Assembly: GCF_002240035.1 (NCBI RefSeq)
Contig: NZ_CP016397.1
Coordinates: 974,001-1,038,000 of the forward strand
Direction: 5' to 3'
Length of the DNA stretch: 64,000 nt
Source: Legionella clemsonensis
Lineage (GTDB): Bacteria; Pseudomonadota; Gammaproteobacteria; Legionellales; Legionellaceae
Shown: one piece after another, positions 28,828 through 37,447 of the stretch
Layout: each line of letters starts with the position of its first letter
Position numbering within the stretch: the first letter of the stretch is position 1
The notes under the pieces: model-generated
What the model was told of the DNA's origin: nothing
The model's database searches: none
Seen by the model: only the letters and a program-made list of their open reading frames with translations
Translations under genes and position numbers: made by a program

Positions 28828-29483
28828 AAATTAAATAATGCTCGGAGAAACATAAGAGACCACTGAATCGGTGGATTAATAAGCCAGGGTAGAACGCCCG
28901 TGAACAGCAGGATTAATAAAATAAAAAACCCCCATGGTTCCAACCTTAAATAAATAGACGCATGGCGTGGTGGCATAAGGCTGGCAACAATGCGGCTACC
29001 ATCTAAAGGAGGAATGGGAATTAAGTTCAGATAGGCTAATAACAAATTAATAATAATACCCGCACGCGCTGCTAATAATAAAAATAAAGCAAAATTAGAT
29101 GATTGAGGATTCATATTAGCTGCTATTTTCAGCAATCCTGTCCACATAATGGCCATTAATAAATTAGAAAGTGGGCCTGCTGCAGTCGCCAAGGCTATAT
29201 CACGTCGAGGATGGCGAAATTGCGAGTCATTAATGGGTACGGGTTTTGCCCAGCCAAAAACAAAATTAAAACGGCTTAAAATTAAAACAGCAATAGGAAC
29301 AATAATGGTGCCAATAAGATCAATATGTCTCATAGGATTAAAGCTAACTCGGCCTAACATTTTGGCAGTGGTGTCACCTAAACGGTAAGCTACCCAGGCA
29401 TGTGCTGCTTCATGAAGGGTTATACCAAACAAAACAGGCAGTAACCATATAGCAATTTGTTGGATAGTGGTTAACTCAGGCAT
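28824..29483 (-). CDS. Site-2-protease-family (M50B) membrane peptidase
   Basis: Integral membrane zinc metallopeptidase of family M50, 219 residues. The zinc motif HEAAH is at residues 24-28 in the first helix. The third ligand motif IPIPPLDGSR is near 165, followed by further hydrophobic helices. This is the small form without PDZ domains, unlike RseP, so its substrate is not predictable. Pairing with pdxB through a 4-base overlap indicates one transcript but not a shared function. ATG at 29483. Confidence 0.88.
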   Translation of the reverse strand: MPELTTIQQIAIWLLPVLFGITLHEAAHAWVAYRLGDTTAKMLGRVSFNPMRHIDLIGTIIVPIAVLILSRFNFVFGWAKPVPINDSQFRHPRRDIALATAAGPLSNLLMAIMWTGLLKIAANMNPQSSNFALFLLLAARAGIIINLLLAYLNLIPIPPLDGSRIVASLMPPRHASIYLRLEPWGFFILLILLFTGVLPWLINPPIQWSLMFLRALFNL

Positions 29484-29633
29484 GCCATTACTTAATCATG
29501 TAAATAAAGCATTCTAACGGTTGTTATAAGCAGACTCAAGGTCCAAACAAGCTAGACAACCCAAGTGTTTACGTCTGTAATATACTATATAATACTATTT
29601 TCTTTTTTATAGGTATGAATAACTCACATACAC

Positions 29634-29789
29634 TCATACACCCTTTATTAAAACCCTATATAAACAGGATAGAAATAATTGATTCTGACCCATTACTCTC
29701 TCCTTATAAAGTTTATCCCAATCTATATGTGGTAATGGGATTTCAAGTATCAAGGTCGAATCGCACTTTTGACAGATGACCATCAGCAT
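29634..29789 (-). pseudogene. Short reading frame, possible gene remnant
   Basis: A 51-codon frame on the minus strand, with ATG at 29789 and TGA at 29634. The product would contain VICQKCDSTLILEIPLPHID, a CxxC pair followed by a hydrophobic strand, like half of a zinc ribbon. No good ribosome site precedes it. It sits in a region full of mobile-element debris and may be the tail of a lost gene or chance. I cannot name a family. Confidence 0.25.
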
Positions 29790-29838
29790 GTCTTGCTTAG
29801 GATCCCCAGCAGATAAAATTCCGCTCTTTGAATGAAAA

Positions 29839-29934
29839 GATCCTTCAAGTGACGATGTCGCTTTCAGGATGACGTGGGCCGGAGCCTTTTGTCTATTTAC
29901 ATCTCGTCATCCAGAATGCGGCAAAGCCGCATGA
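29839..29934 (-). repeat. Compound palindromic intergenic repeat, copy 2
   Basis: Reverse-oriented copy of the unit at 19327-19421. Block A (29896-29934) is the exact reverse complement of 19327-19365 over 39 bases. Block B (29839-29868) matches its partner at about 26 of 30 positions. The spacing between blocks is 27 bases here and 26 in copy 1, and the linker is diverged. It ends just upstream of the IS110 leader. Confidence 0.75.
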
Positions 29935-29959
29935 AGGATTGTAAGTCTAAAAGTGGTTA

Positions 29960-30135
29960 TATTAGGAACTAAGAGGGTTGCCCTTTGCAAAAACAAAGGG
30001 CGTGAGCGACCGTTGAAGGATTGGTTTAACCAACCGCGAAGATCATGGTACTCTAGCCCAGCTCTCGAAACGTTTGAATAGTTGCTTGGGTCTGATTACA
30101 CACCCGCTTACAATCCTAAACAATTTTTATTTCGA
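29960..30135 (+). ncRNA. Possible IS110 bridge RNA region (candidate)
   Basis: The roughly 180 bases before the IS110 transposase are non-coding and structured. GCCCTTTG (29980-29987) pairs perfectly with CAAAGGGC (29994-30001) around a CAAAAA loop. A second short palindrome, TTGGTT-T-AACCAA, is at 30021-30033. IS110-group elements encode, in the non-coding end upstream of the recombinase, a bridge RNA with loops that pair to target and donor DNA. Position and length fit. Guide loops and element ends could not be worked out by eye, so this is a hypothesis. Confidence 0.35.
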
Positions 30136-30139
30136 GGCT

Positions 30140-31152
<1,013 letters not shown>

Positions 31153-31157
31153 AATAG

Positions 31158-31379
31158 CTCAAGCCTGTTGCTACTAGTACAGAAGAAACTTTGTTAAGTC
31201 CTGAACCACAAAAAACCCTGGAAACTAAGGTTTCTAAAGAATCGGGGAAAGAAGAGGCTTCTACTCTCATGGCAGTTAAAGAAGAAAAAAAATTGAGCTT
31301 TTTCTTCGTAACGGCGACAAAAGGTAAGACTTTAGTCAAAATCTCACCTCCAGAGGAAAAGGAAGAATTTTTATTATAG
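31158..31379 (+). pseudogene. 3' gene fragment with effector-like C-terminus
   Basis: Immediately after the IS110 stop, a frame of about 73 codons opens without a start codon preceded by a ribosome site. It encodes a Lys/Glu/Thr-rich segment ending SPPEEKEEFLL. An acidic stretch with terminal hydrophobics is the pattern of Dot/Icm translocation signals. It looks like the tail of a larger gene whose front was removed when the IS110 element arrived. A TTG at 31191 could give 62 residues. No N-terminal part was found on the other side of the element. Confidence 0.45.
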
Positions 31380-32045
31380 CGGTTTGTCATTTTTACAACT
31401 CGGGCCGCAATTTATTATTTCTTATTTTGAAAAGAGGAAACTAATTCAGTTTAATAAAAGCCAGGTAGCCGCTAATTAAGTTTCATCCCCCCTTCCGATT
31501 GATTAGCTTTCTCTTTACGTCGCTCCATTTCAACAAAATTAGAAACAGAACCAACGTATTATCTTAATTCTCGAGCATGGGTTAGTAATTCGTTATTACA
31601 TCTATTATCACCAAAAGGTTATTTAAGCTGTTTGAGCAGAACCTCTTTTTTTGGAGAATTTATAAACACAAATATAACTACTAACTTTGATGGTGTTTGA
31701 GTAGTATGCACAGATTTATCCACCTCAGCCCACAATAAAATCTCCTTTGCTTTTACATTGGATTTTAATTCTTTAAAAGCGCCCCTCTTCTGCAAATAAA
31801 GATTTAAAGTTGCCCAACAATGAATCGCCCTGTGCTCTTCATAGAAATAGCTCAACTTAAAATCAAAGCGCTGTTATGCGCTGTACCCAGTATTGGGGAC
31901 TTAAGCTTAAAAATAGTCTATTTTAATGATAGGCAAGATGAATCCATTTGGTGTTTAAGATTAGCTATGCTTTATCCTGCACTCAAGGTGGAATTTTATT
32001 CAGGCTTCCTATATTATCGATACTTTTTCATTCGGACATAATCTT
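31380..32045. other. Decayed region between IS110 remnant and arnT-like gene
   Basis: This stretch contains one reverse pseudogene (31472-31855), listed separately, and no intact gene. The last 190 bases before the arnT-like start hold the leader of that gene. An open frame on the plus strand (31820-32041) has no ribosome site or recognisable protein features. Confidence 0.5.
31472..31855 (-). pseudogene. Nonsense-interrupted reverse gene remnant
   Basis: One continuous minus-strand frame of about 128 codons, interrupted by stops at 31619-31621 and 31559-31561. It reads from SYFYEEHRAIHCWATLNLYL through NNELLTHARELR to VGSVSNFVEMERRKEK and ends at 31472. The protein-like composition on both sides of each stop indicates a former gene rather than chance. 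The front may also be missing, since only a TTG is available and a stop lies 7 codons further up. I do not recognise the family. Confidence 0.45.
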
Positions 32046-33671
32046 TTGTCTAAGTTACAGTCGCTTTTTCTGTTGACTTTATTTTCGCTCTTGCTCTTTC
32101 TTCCTGGAATTGCCAAATTACCAGCGATTGATAGAGATGAGGCTCATTTTGCGCAAGCAAGCCGACAGATGCTGCAAACTAACAACTACTTCCAAATTCG
32201 TTTTCAGGATAAAACCCGTTTTCAGAAACCACCGGGTATAAATTGGTTACAAGCTGCCAGTGTCCGTTTATTTAGTCATGCTGATGCTACAACCATCTGG
32301 CCTTATCGCCTTCCTTCACTATTGGGAGGGTTGTTTTCTGTGTTACTGCTGTATTTCTTTGCACGTCATTTTACGAGTCAGCGTACAGCGTTATTAGCTG
32401 CAGGTTTATTCGCCACCTCATTATTATTAATTGTTGAAACACACATGGCAGTCATTGATGCTTCTCTATTATTTTCTGTTTTATTGATGCAAGGCTCTTT
32501 GTGGCACTGTTATGAGAAGGGCATTGTGGGTGAGCGCGTGCATTGGGGGTGGGCATTTGCTTTCTGGCTGGCATTGTCGTTTGGAATGGTACTAAAAGGA
32601 GTGACACCTTTAGTGGGTTTTTTAACGATTGGTGCACTTTGTCTTTTTGAAAGACGACTGGATTGGCTACAAGAAGTTCGTCTTTATCGTGGAGGTTTAT
32701 TGTTTTTGCTGCTTACCCTGGCGTGGGTTTATAAGGTTAACGAAGCAGAACACAGCAATTATCTCATGCAAATGTTCTATAAGGATTTACTGCCCAAGTT
32801 GCAGGGAGGGCATGAGTCTCATGGAAAACCACCGTTGTTTCATTTGCTAATTTTACCCCTGACGTTTTGGCCTGCCTCTTTATTTTTATGGCACGCAGGT
32901 GTCTATGCCAGTCGCTGGCATCGTGAAAAAATAGTTAAATTTCTCCTGGCCTGGTTAATACCTACCTGGCTTTTTTTTGAAGTGATGCCCACCAAGTTAC
33001 CACAATATGTATTACCCACTTTCCCCGCAATTGCTTTGCTCTGTGCATTAGCTATTGATAGCAATAAACAGGACCGCTTACCCGGGAAGTGGGTGCGCTT
33101 TTTACAAATTATGTGGGGAATTTTATCAATAGGTCTTGCCAGCAGTTTTATTATTCTGCCTTATTTACTGATGGGTAAAATTTATGTGGTAAGTAGCCTT
33201 CTTTTTTGCGGCATACTTCTTCTGACCGTAATCAGTGTCTATTTTTCATGGCAGGGTGCCTATCGCCAATCGAGTATAGCGGTGTGTATCACAGCTTTAA
33301 TTACTTACCCTCTTTTATTCGAACAACTGCTTCCTCAGTTAGAGCCAGTATGGTTGACACGTCATATTATAGAATTAATAAAAACAGAGAAAATTACAGA
33401 TGCCAAACCTTTATTAGTAGCAGGTTTTGAGGAACCAAGTTTAGTATTTAATTTAAATACCAAACGAGTGAAATTTATTGATAGTGCCAATGCCGAACAA
33501 TTATTGAAAAAAGATACCTCGCGTATGGCACTGGTTAATTCGACCATTTTAGAAGCCTGGAAAAAAGAGGGGCTGCAATTATCCATTAAAGCTCATGCCA
33601 CAGGATATAATTATACCAAAGGGCGGTGGCTTGAGCTTGTTCTAGTAACGCAACAAAAGGAGAATCACTAA
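32046..33671 (+). CDS. ArnT-like (GT39/PMT) lipid-linked sugar transferase
   Basis: Polytopic inner-membrane glycosyltransferase of the ArnT/PMT fold, 541 residues and about 12 helices. The first periplasmic loop carries DRDEAHFAQ (about 29-37), the acidic motif that binds the metal and activates the acceptor in ArnT, followed by FQKPPGINWLQA. ArnT moves a sugar such as 4-amino-arabinose from undecaprenyl phosphate to lipid A. A PAP2 phosphatase, an ArnC-like transferase and an LpxB-N-domain protein follow in the same operon, so glycolipid modification is likely. The sugar is unknown. Start TTG at 32046; no better start is seen. Confidence 0.82.
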   Translation: MSKLQSLFLLTLFSLLLFLPGIAKLPAIDRDEAHFAQASRQMLQTNNYFQIRFQDKTRFQKPPGINWLQAASVRLFSHADATTIWPYRLPSLLGGLFSVLLLYFFARHFTSQRTALLAAGLFATSLLLIVETHMAVIDASLLFSVLLMQGSLWHCYEKGIVGERVHWGWAFAFWLALSFGMVLKGVTPLVGFLTIGALCLFERRLDWLQEVRLYRGGLLFLLLTLAWVYKVNEAEHSNYLMQMFYKDLLPKLQGGHESHGKPPLFHLLILPLTFWPASLFLWHAGVYASRWHREKIVKFLLAWLIPTWLFFEVMPTKLPQYVLPTFPAIALLCALAIDSNKQDRLPGKWVRFLQIMWGILSIGLASSFIILPYLLMGKIYVVSSLLFCGILLLTVISVYFSWQGAYRQSSIAVCITALITYPLLFEQLLPQLEPVWLTRHIIELIKTEKITDAKPLLVAGFEEPSLVFNLNTKRVKFIDSANAEQLLKKDTSRMALVNSTILEAWKKEGLQLSIKAHATGYNYTKGRWLELVLVTQQKENH

Positions 33672-34321
33672 TGTCACCATTCGATCGTATATTAAGAGTG
33701 ATGACCAATCCTGTAGTCATGATAAGTTATGTTGGCTTGATTGTGCTATCTTTCCTGTATTTTGACAAACCCGTTGCTGAGTATTTTTATAATCTCGACG
33801 TAAGAAAGCATTTGGCACTGGTTGGTTGGATAACGAAGTTAGGTCTTGGCGTTGTTTATATGCCCACGCTTTTTATCCTGGCTGTTATCTTTCGTTACCT
33901 CATAGTCAATCGGGAATGGGCCGCTCGCGCATGGTTTTTATTGATGTGCGTTGCCATACCGAATGTGGTTTGTGGTTTCCTAAAAATACTTTTTGGTCGA
34001 GCTCGTCCTAATCTATGGATCCACAATGATGTGTATGGGTTTTATGGTTTGCAATTGCATGCACCATTTTGGTCTTTCCCATCTGGTCATACAACCACCA
34101 TTATGAGTGTTGTTTTTGGTTTAAGTATCGTATTTCCACGCTACTGCTATGCCTTTATGTTGACTGGAATTACAGTTGCTTTGTCACGTGTATTACTTAC
34201 CCATCATTATTTAAGCGATATATTGGCTGCAGCTTATTTAAGTTTATTAGAAATTGGAATTTTACTTTGCTTTTTGCGTCGCAAATCGTGGCTGGCACCC
34301 GCTTGGGGACATGCAGTATAA
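33671..34321 (+). CDS. PAP2-family membrane phosphatase
   Basis: Membrane lipid phosphatase of 216 residues with six hydrophobic helices. The complete PAP2 catalytic triplet is present: K-x6-RP at 105-113 (KILFGRARP), PSGH at 137-140 and SR-x5-H-x3-D at 172-183. Relatives include lipid A phosphatases (LpxE/LpxF) and undecaprenyl pyrophosphate phosphatases. Its place between an ArnT-like and an ArnC-like gene suggests it prepares a lipid phosphate for sugar addition or removes a phosphate from lipid A. It starts at ATG 33671, overlapping the previous stop by one base. Confidence 0.88.
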   Translation: MSPFDRILRVMTNPVVMISYVGLIVLSFLYFDKPVAEYFYNLDVRKHLALVGWITKLGLGVVYMPTLFILAVIFRYLIVNREWAARAWFLLMCVAIPNVVCGFLKILFGRARPNLWIHNDVYGFYGLQLHAPFWSFPSGHTTTIMSVVFGLSIVFPRYCYAFMLTGITVALSRVLLTHHYLSDILAAAYLSLLEIGILLCFLRRKSWLAPAWGHAV

Positions 34322-34353
34322 TAGCAAAATTTGATTGGGGTTGGATAAAAATA

Positions 34354-35073
34354 ATGCAGCAAGATGTTTCAATAGTGATACCGGTTTATAATGAGGTTGA
34401 TAATGTTGAAGAACTTTATCAAGAAATTGTAGCAGCCCTTCCAGATGAACACTTCCTCTATGAAATTATTTTTGTTGATGATGGCAGTACGGATGGTACC
34501 ACAGAGTGTTTAAAATCATTGTCAAAGTCCTGCAGTAATTTAAAAGTGATTCACCATAAGAAAAATTTTGGCCAAAGTGCCGGTCTGGTGAGTGGTGCAC
34601 GAGCTGCGCAATATTCCATGCTGGTCACTTTAGATGGTGATGGTCAAAATGATCCGCACGATATACCTCGTCTTTTTGAACATTTGCATGATTCACGTAC
34701 GGTGGTTTTTGGTAACCGTAAAAAAAGAGACGACAATACACTCAAAAAATTGTCTTCTCGTATTGGCAACGGTATACGCCAGCGCCTGCTTAATGACAAT
34801 TGTCCAGATACAGGCTGCAGTTTGAAATTATTCCCTCGAGATGCCTTTTTGGCTTTACCGCACTTTAACCATTTGCATCGGTTTTTGCCTGCGCTTTTTA
34901 AAAGAGCGGGATTTAAAATAGTTAATATTCCTGTTAATCATCGTCCACGTTGGCATGGTGTTTCAAAATACGGGGTTATGAATCGTTTATTTGTGGGTAT
35001 CCATGATTTAATCGGTGTGCGCTGGTTATTAAAGCGGCCTTGCTCACCGGAGGTGTCTAACAATGAACAATGA
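34354..35073 (+). CDS. ArnC/DPM1-like GT2 glycosyltransferase
   Basis: Family-2 glycosyltransferase of 239 residues that makes polyprenyl-phosphate sugars from nucleotide sugars. The motifs SIVIPVYNEVDN, VDDGSTDGT (41-49), LDGDGQNDP and HRPRWHGVSKYG are those of the ArnC/dolichyl-P-mannose synthase group. The two C-terminal membrane helices of ArnC are absent, so it is peripheral or anchored by partners. The start is ATG 34354; a much longer frame upstream overlaps the PAP2 gene and is not real. It overlaps the next gene by 11 bases. The likely product feeds the ArnT-like enzyme two genes upstream. Confidence 0.88.
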   Translation: MQQDVSIVIPVYNEVDNVEELYQEIVAALPDEHFLYEIIFVDDGSTDGTTECLKSLSKSCSNLKVIHHKKNFGQSAGLVSGARAAQYSMLVTLDGDGQNDPHDIPRLFEHLHDSRTVVFGNRKKRDDNTLKKLSSRIGNGIRQRLLNDNCPDTGCSLKLFPRDAFLALPHFNHLHRFLPALFKRAGFKIVNIPVNHRPRWHGVSKYGVMNRLFVGIHDLIGVRWLLKRPCSPEVSNNEQ

Positions 35074-35371
35074 ATATCTTTGGCTTCTCTTGGGTTTAAC
35101 TGGCCAGGGAATTTTTTCAGCCCGTTTTATAGTTCAATGGCTCGTGAGTGAGAAAGAGAAAAAAAGTATTATCCCGGTAGCGTTTTGGTATTTAAGTTTG
35201 CTTGGCGGGTTAACGTTGCTAGTATATTCCATCTACAAACGTGATCCCGTATTTATATTAGGTCAATCGACGGGCGTCTTTATTTATGCGCGTAATTTGT
35301 ACCTAATACAACGGGAAAGAGCGTCCCGTTTTGCAAAACCCAATCAGGTCAGTGAGAGAGGTATTTCTTAG
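35063..35371 (+). CDS. Small membrane protein with LpxB N-terminal (LAB_N) domain
   Basis: A 102-residue protein with three hydrophobic helices. The motifs LLGLTGQGIFSARFIVQW and VPVAFWYLSLLGGLTLLVYSIY-like (PVAFWYLSLLGG) and DPVFILGQSTGVFIYARNL define the lipid-A-disaccharide-synthase N-terminal-like domain. As a free-standing protein it commonly accompanies GT2/ArnT-type clusters and may act as a flippase subunit or anchor for polyprenyl-P-sugars; this is inferred. It is the last gene of the four-gene cassette. Confidence 0.85.
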   Translation: MNNEYLWLLLGLTGQGIFSARFIVQWLVSEKEKKSIIPVAFWYLSLLGGLTLLVYSIYKRDPVFILGQSTGVFIYARNLYLIQRERASRFAKPNQVSERGIS

Positions 35372-35441
35372 CCTCTCTGTTTATATAGCAGTTGACTTCT
35401 CATTTAATAAACGCTTCCTTGCCTCAATTTTGTCGAAATCC

Positions 35442-36782
35442 CTACATTGTTTTTGTCTCTAAATCTACAATGTCATCTCCTGCTATCTCTTCTTTATAGT
35501 GACCCTGCGCGATATTGCTCATTCGGTGAGTAGAATAAAGTAAATACTTATTTCCAGTTTGTTGCTGCATCGTTTGGCGCTTTTGGAGCATTTCCTCATA
35601 GGCCTGCTGCCATTTTTCCTGAAATTGAGGTAAAAAACGCATAATTCTTTGATTTTCTTCCTGAACTTCTATGTCATCCTTACTCTCTGCAATCTCACAG
35701 GATTTTTCCAGAATTTTTTCAAGGGTCTTAAATGGATAGGTTTTATTATCTTTCTCTACCACTCCCGGATTTTGGACATTTTGTTTAGACACAATGGCTT
35801 TGAGGGCTTCATTGTATAAACTCACCTGCGAATACCTTAAGACCTGTGGTGAAGGGAGGAAAAAACATTCCTTCTCCCCTCTATCGTTGTAATAGGTAAA
35901 ACTTAAAGTCAATTCCTTTAACTGTTTAGCATTGTCTTTCAATAATTCTTTGGCATACATCATGGCTAAGGTGCCACAGGACATAACATCAGCTTGCGGA
36001 ATTAATTGTTGTTGCATAGTTCCTTTACGAGAGAGATGTAGGAGATCAGGAGTAAAATAATTACCTTCAGCAGAAGATGAACTAAGCTGTAACTTTCCTT
36101 CAAGATTAAAATAGTCGATGGGCCAAAAAGTATAAAGTATAGGCCTTATCGCTTTTCCCGGTAAGCAAATGTAGATTTCAAAATGGGCTTTTCCTGTGAG
36201 ACGTTGACCTGTAAAAATATACCCAACCGCCTCATCTCCAGTAAGTCCAGCGCAAATTTCTTGTATTTCTTGCTCACTTTCTTCACCAGTTAATCCAATA
36301 AAATCTGCATTCATTTCTATGAATTCATTGATTTTTTTGTCAAAAATAGGCTTACAGGAAAGTTCTTCACAAAGTCTATTCAACTCGCCTAATTCTTCGG
36401 GAGCTAAACTTGAATTTACTTTTCCTCTTGAAGTTAAGAAGGGGGCTATTTTATTGCGGATTTCTTGATAATATTCTTTAAAAACGCCATCATGCTTATT
36501 GATGGCAAAAGGGTCAGTCGTACTTAAAACGTCGGGGCTATGGAAAAATATTTGTAAAAAGCGAGCATATTTCAGTTGCAAAAACCGCTGCTTTTGTTGT
36601 TCAAAATTTTCTTGACGGTCTTTAATAAGTTTCTCGGAAGTTGGCGTAGTGCCGTTAATAATTAAACGAATGCCGTATTTTTCCTGGTAATGTTGAACTA
36701 TTTTTTCCAGATCCCGGGCGCTTACCTGATAACCTGGATAAGAATTCTCTTGTTCCAAAAATGTAGATTTACTAATTTTCAT
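35442..36782 (-). CDS. Predicted clan-CE cysteine protease-like effector
   Basis: A 446-residue protein of no obvious named family, without signal peptide. It contains a likely papain-like clan-CE core (SUMO/Ulp proteases, YopJ acetyltransferases). His200 is in GKAHFEIYICL, Asp223 in FWPIDYFN, Gln263 and Cys269 in PQADVMSCGTLAMMYA. The order His-Asp-Gln-Cys, the six-residue Gln-to-Cys distance and the small residues after Cys match Ulp/SENP enzymes. Helical charged regions flank the core (1-160 and 330-420). The C-terminus (EEIAGDDIVDLETKTM) is acidic. Legionella is known to inject clan-CE enzymes (for example LupA), so a host-targeted role is inferred. Good Shine-Dalgarno AGAGGGG before ATG at 36782. 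Confidence 0.6.
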   Translation of the reverse strand: MKISKSTFLEQENSYPGYQVSARDLEKIVQHYQEKYGIRLIINGTTPTSEKLIKDRQENFEQQKQRFLQLKYARFLQIFFHSPDVLSTTDPFAINKHDGVFKEYYQEIRNKIAPFLTSRGKVNSSLAPEELGELNRLCEELSCKPIFDKKINEFIEMNADFIGLTGEESEQEIQEICAGLTGDEAVGYIFTGQRLTGKAHFEIYICLPGKAIRPILYTFWPIDYFNLEGKLQLSSSSAEGNYFTPDLLHLSRKGTMQQQLIPQADVMSCGTLAMMYAKELLKDNAKQLKELTLSFTYYNDRGEKECFFLPSPQVLRYSQVSLYNEALKAIVSKQNVQNPGVVEKDNKTYPFKTLEKILEKSCEIAESKDDIEVQEENQRIMRFLPQFQEKWQQAYEEMLQKRQTMQQQTGNKYLLYSTHRMSNIAQGHYKEEIAGDDIVDLETKTM

Positions 36783-37084
36783 CTTAAACCCCTCTTAATT
36801 AAGAAACCAACTGCTGACTAATGAAATACATCAGGGCAGATAATTAAGAGACAAAAAAGATGAAACTTTGGGCTTGGTGATTAATAACTTCGCTGAATGA
36901 AAGTCAACTAACAATTCTCAATCATAGGATTGACTGAATCGTTCATCTTCTTTGCCTCAGCGACGAACCCGTTTACTCATTAAAACTAAGTGTTATCACC
37001 AGTCCTCCAGAATATCCTTATGGAGAAGATAGGTCGCGATATAAAAATCATTAAATACTAGAATGATTGTTAAAATTTTAACAA
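36783..37084. other. Divergent intergenic region with an 18-base palindrome
   Basis: About 300 bases between two divergent orphan genes. Apart from the palindrome that abuts the next start codon (listed separately) and the ribosome site of the reverse gene, I see no further feature. Confidence 0.5.
37067..37084. promoter_or_regulatory. Perfect AT-rich palindrome touching a start codon
   Basis: TTGTTAAAATTTTAACAA is a perfect 18-base palindrome whose last base directly precedes the ATG at 37085. It occupies the place where a ribosome site would be, and no Shine-Dalgarno is visible. It could be a repressor operator or the result of chance in AT-rich DNA. Confidence 0.4.
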
Positions 37085-37447
37085 ATGATCATTAAAGAAA
37101 TATTAAGGATAGATAATTTGGTTCAAAGTTTAACTTATAATTATATTCCTCGAGAGCTATCCAATCGCATCGGTGTATTGCTTATTAAACATCTTCTCGA
37201 TGGGACTGTTTCCCTTAAGGAAGATCTTACGATAACGAATAATCAATTAAAACTGCTTTTTGGCTTATACGAGAGTCATCAGACACTAACACCGCAGTTA
37301 TTGGAAACCTTATTGGATTGTAGAGTAACTGCCGACAATGTAATGCTGGACGCAGAGACATTACGCGCTTTGCACCAGAATAGCTTATTTCCTCCAGCTG
37401 GGGAAACGGTTACAGAGGGAAGGCAATTTCGAGCCTTTGGTTTTTAG
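37085..37447 (+). CDS. Hypothetical protein, 120 residues
   Basis: Unknown function. The protein is soluble and probably helical, with repeated Leu-rich stretches (RIGVLLIKHLLDG, LKLLFGLYESHQ) and no motif I recognise. The C-terminus is EGRQFRAFGF. The ATG at 37085 follows an 18-base palindrome and has no ribosome site, which lowers confidence in the start. It converges with the following reverse gene with a 4-base overlap of ends. Confidence 0.55.
   Translation: MIIKEILRIDNLVQSLTYNYIPRELSNRIGVLLIKHLLDGTVSLKEDLTITNNQLKLLFGLYESHQTLTPQLLETLLDCRVTADNVMLDAETLRALHQNSLFPPAGETVTEGRQFRAFGF

Larger units (their letters stand above)
29484..30139. other. Non-coding or decayed stretch upstream of the IS110 element
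   Basis: No solid gene here. It contains a possible 51-codon reverse reading frame, the second copy of the compound palindromic repeat (29839-29934) and a structured leader directly before the IS110 transposase start. These are listed separately. The stretch 29484-29633 shows nothing I can name. Confidence 0.5.

Noticed and set aside
31820-32041. 73-residue forward frame before the arnT-like gene
   Set aside because: No ribosome site, overlaps the reverse pseudogene, and no domain-like features.
34069-34353. N-terminal extension of the GT2 glycosyltransferase
   Set aside because: The extension overlaps the PAP2 gene in another frame; the canonical GT2 N-terminus begins at ATG 34354.
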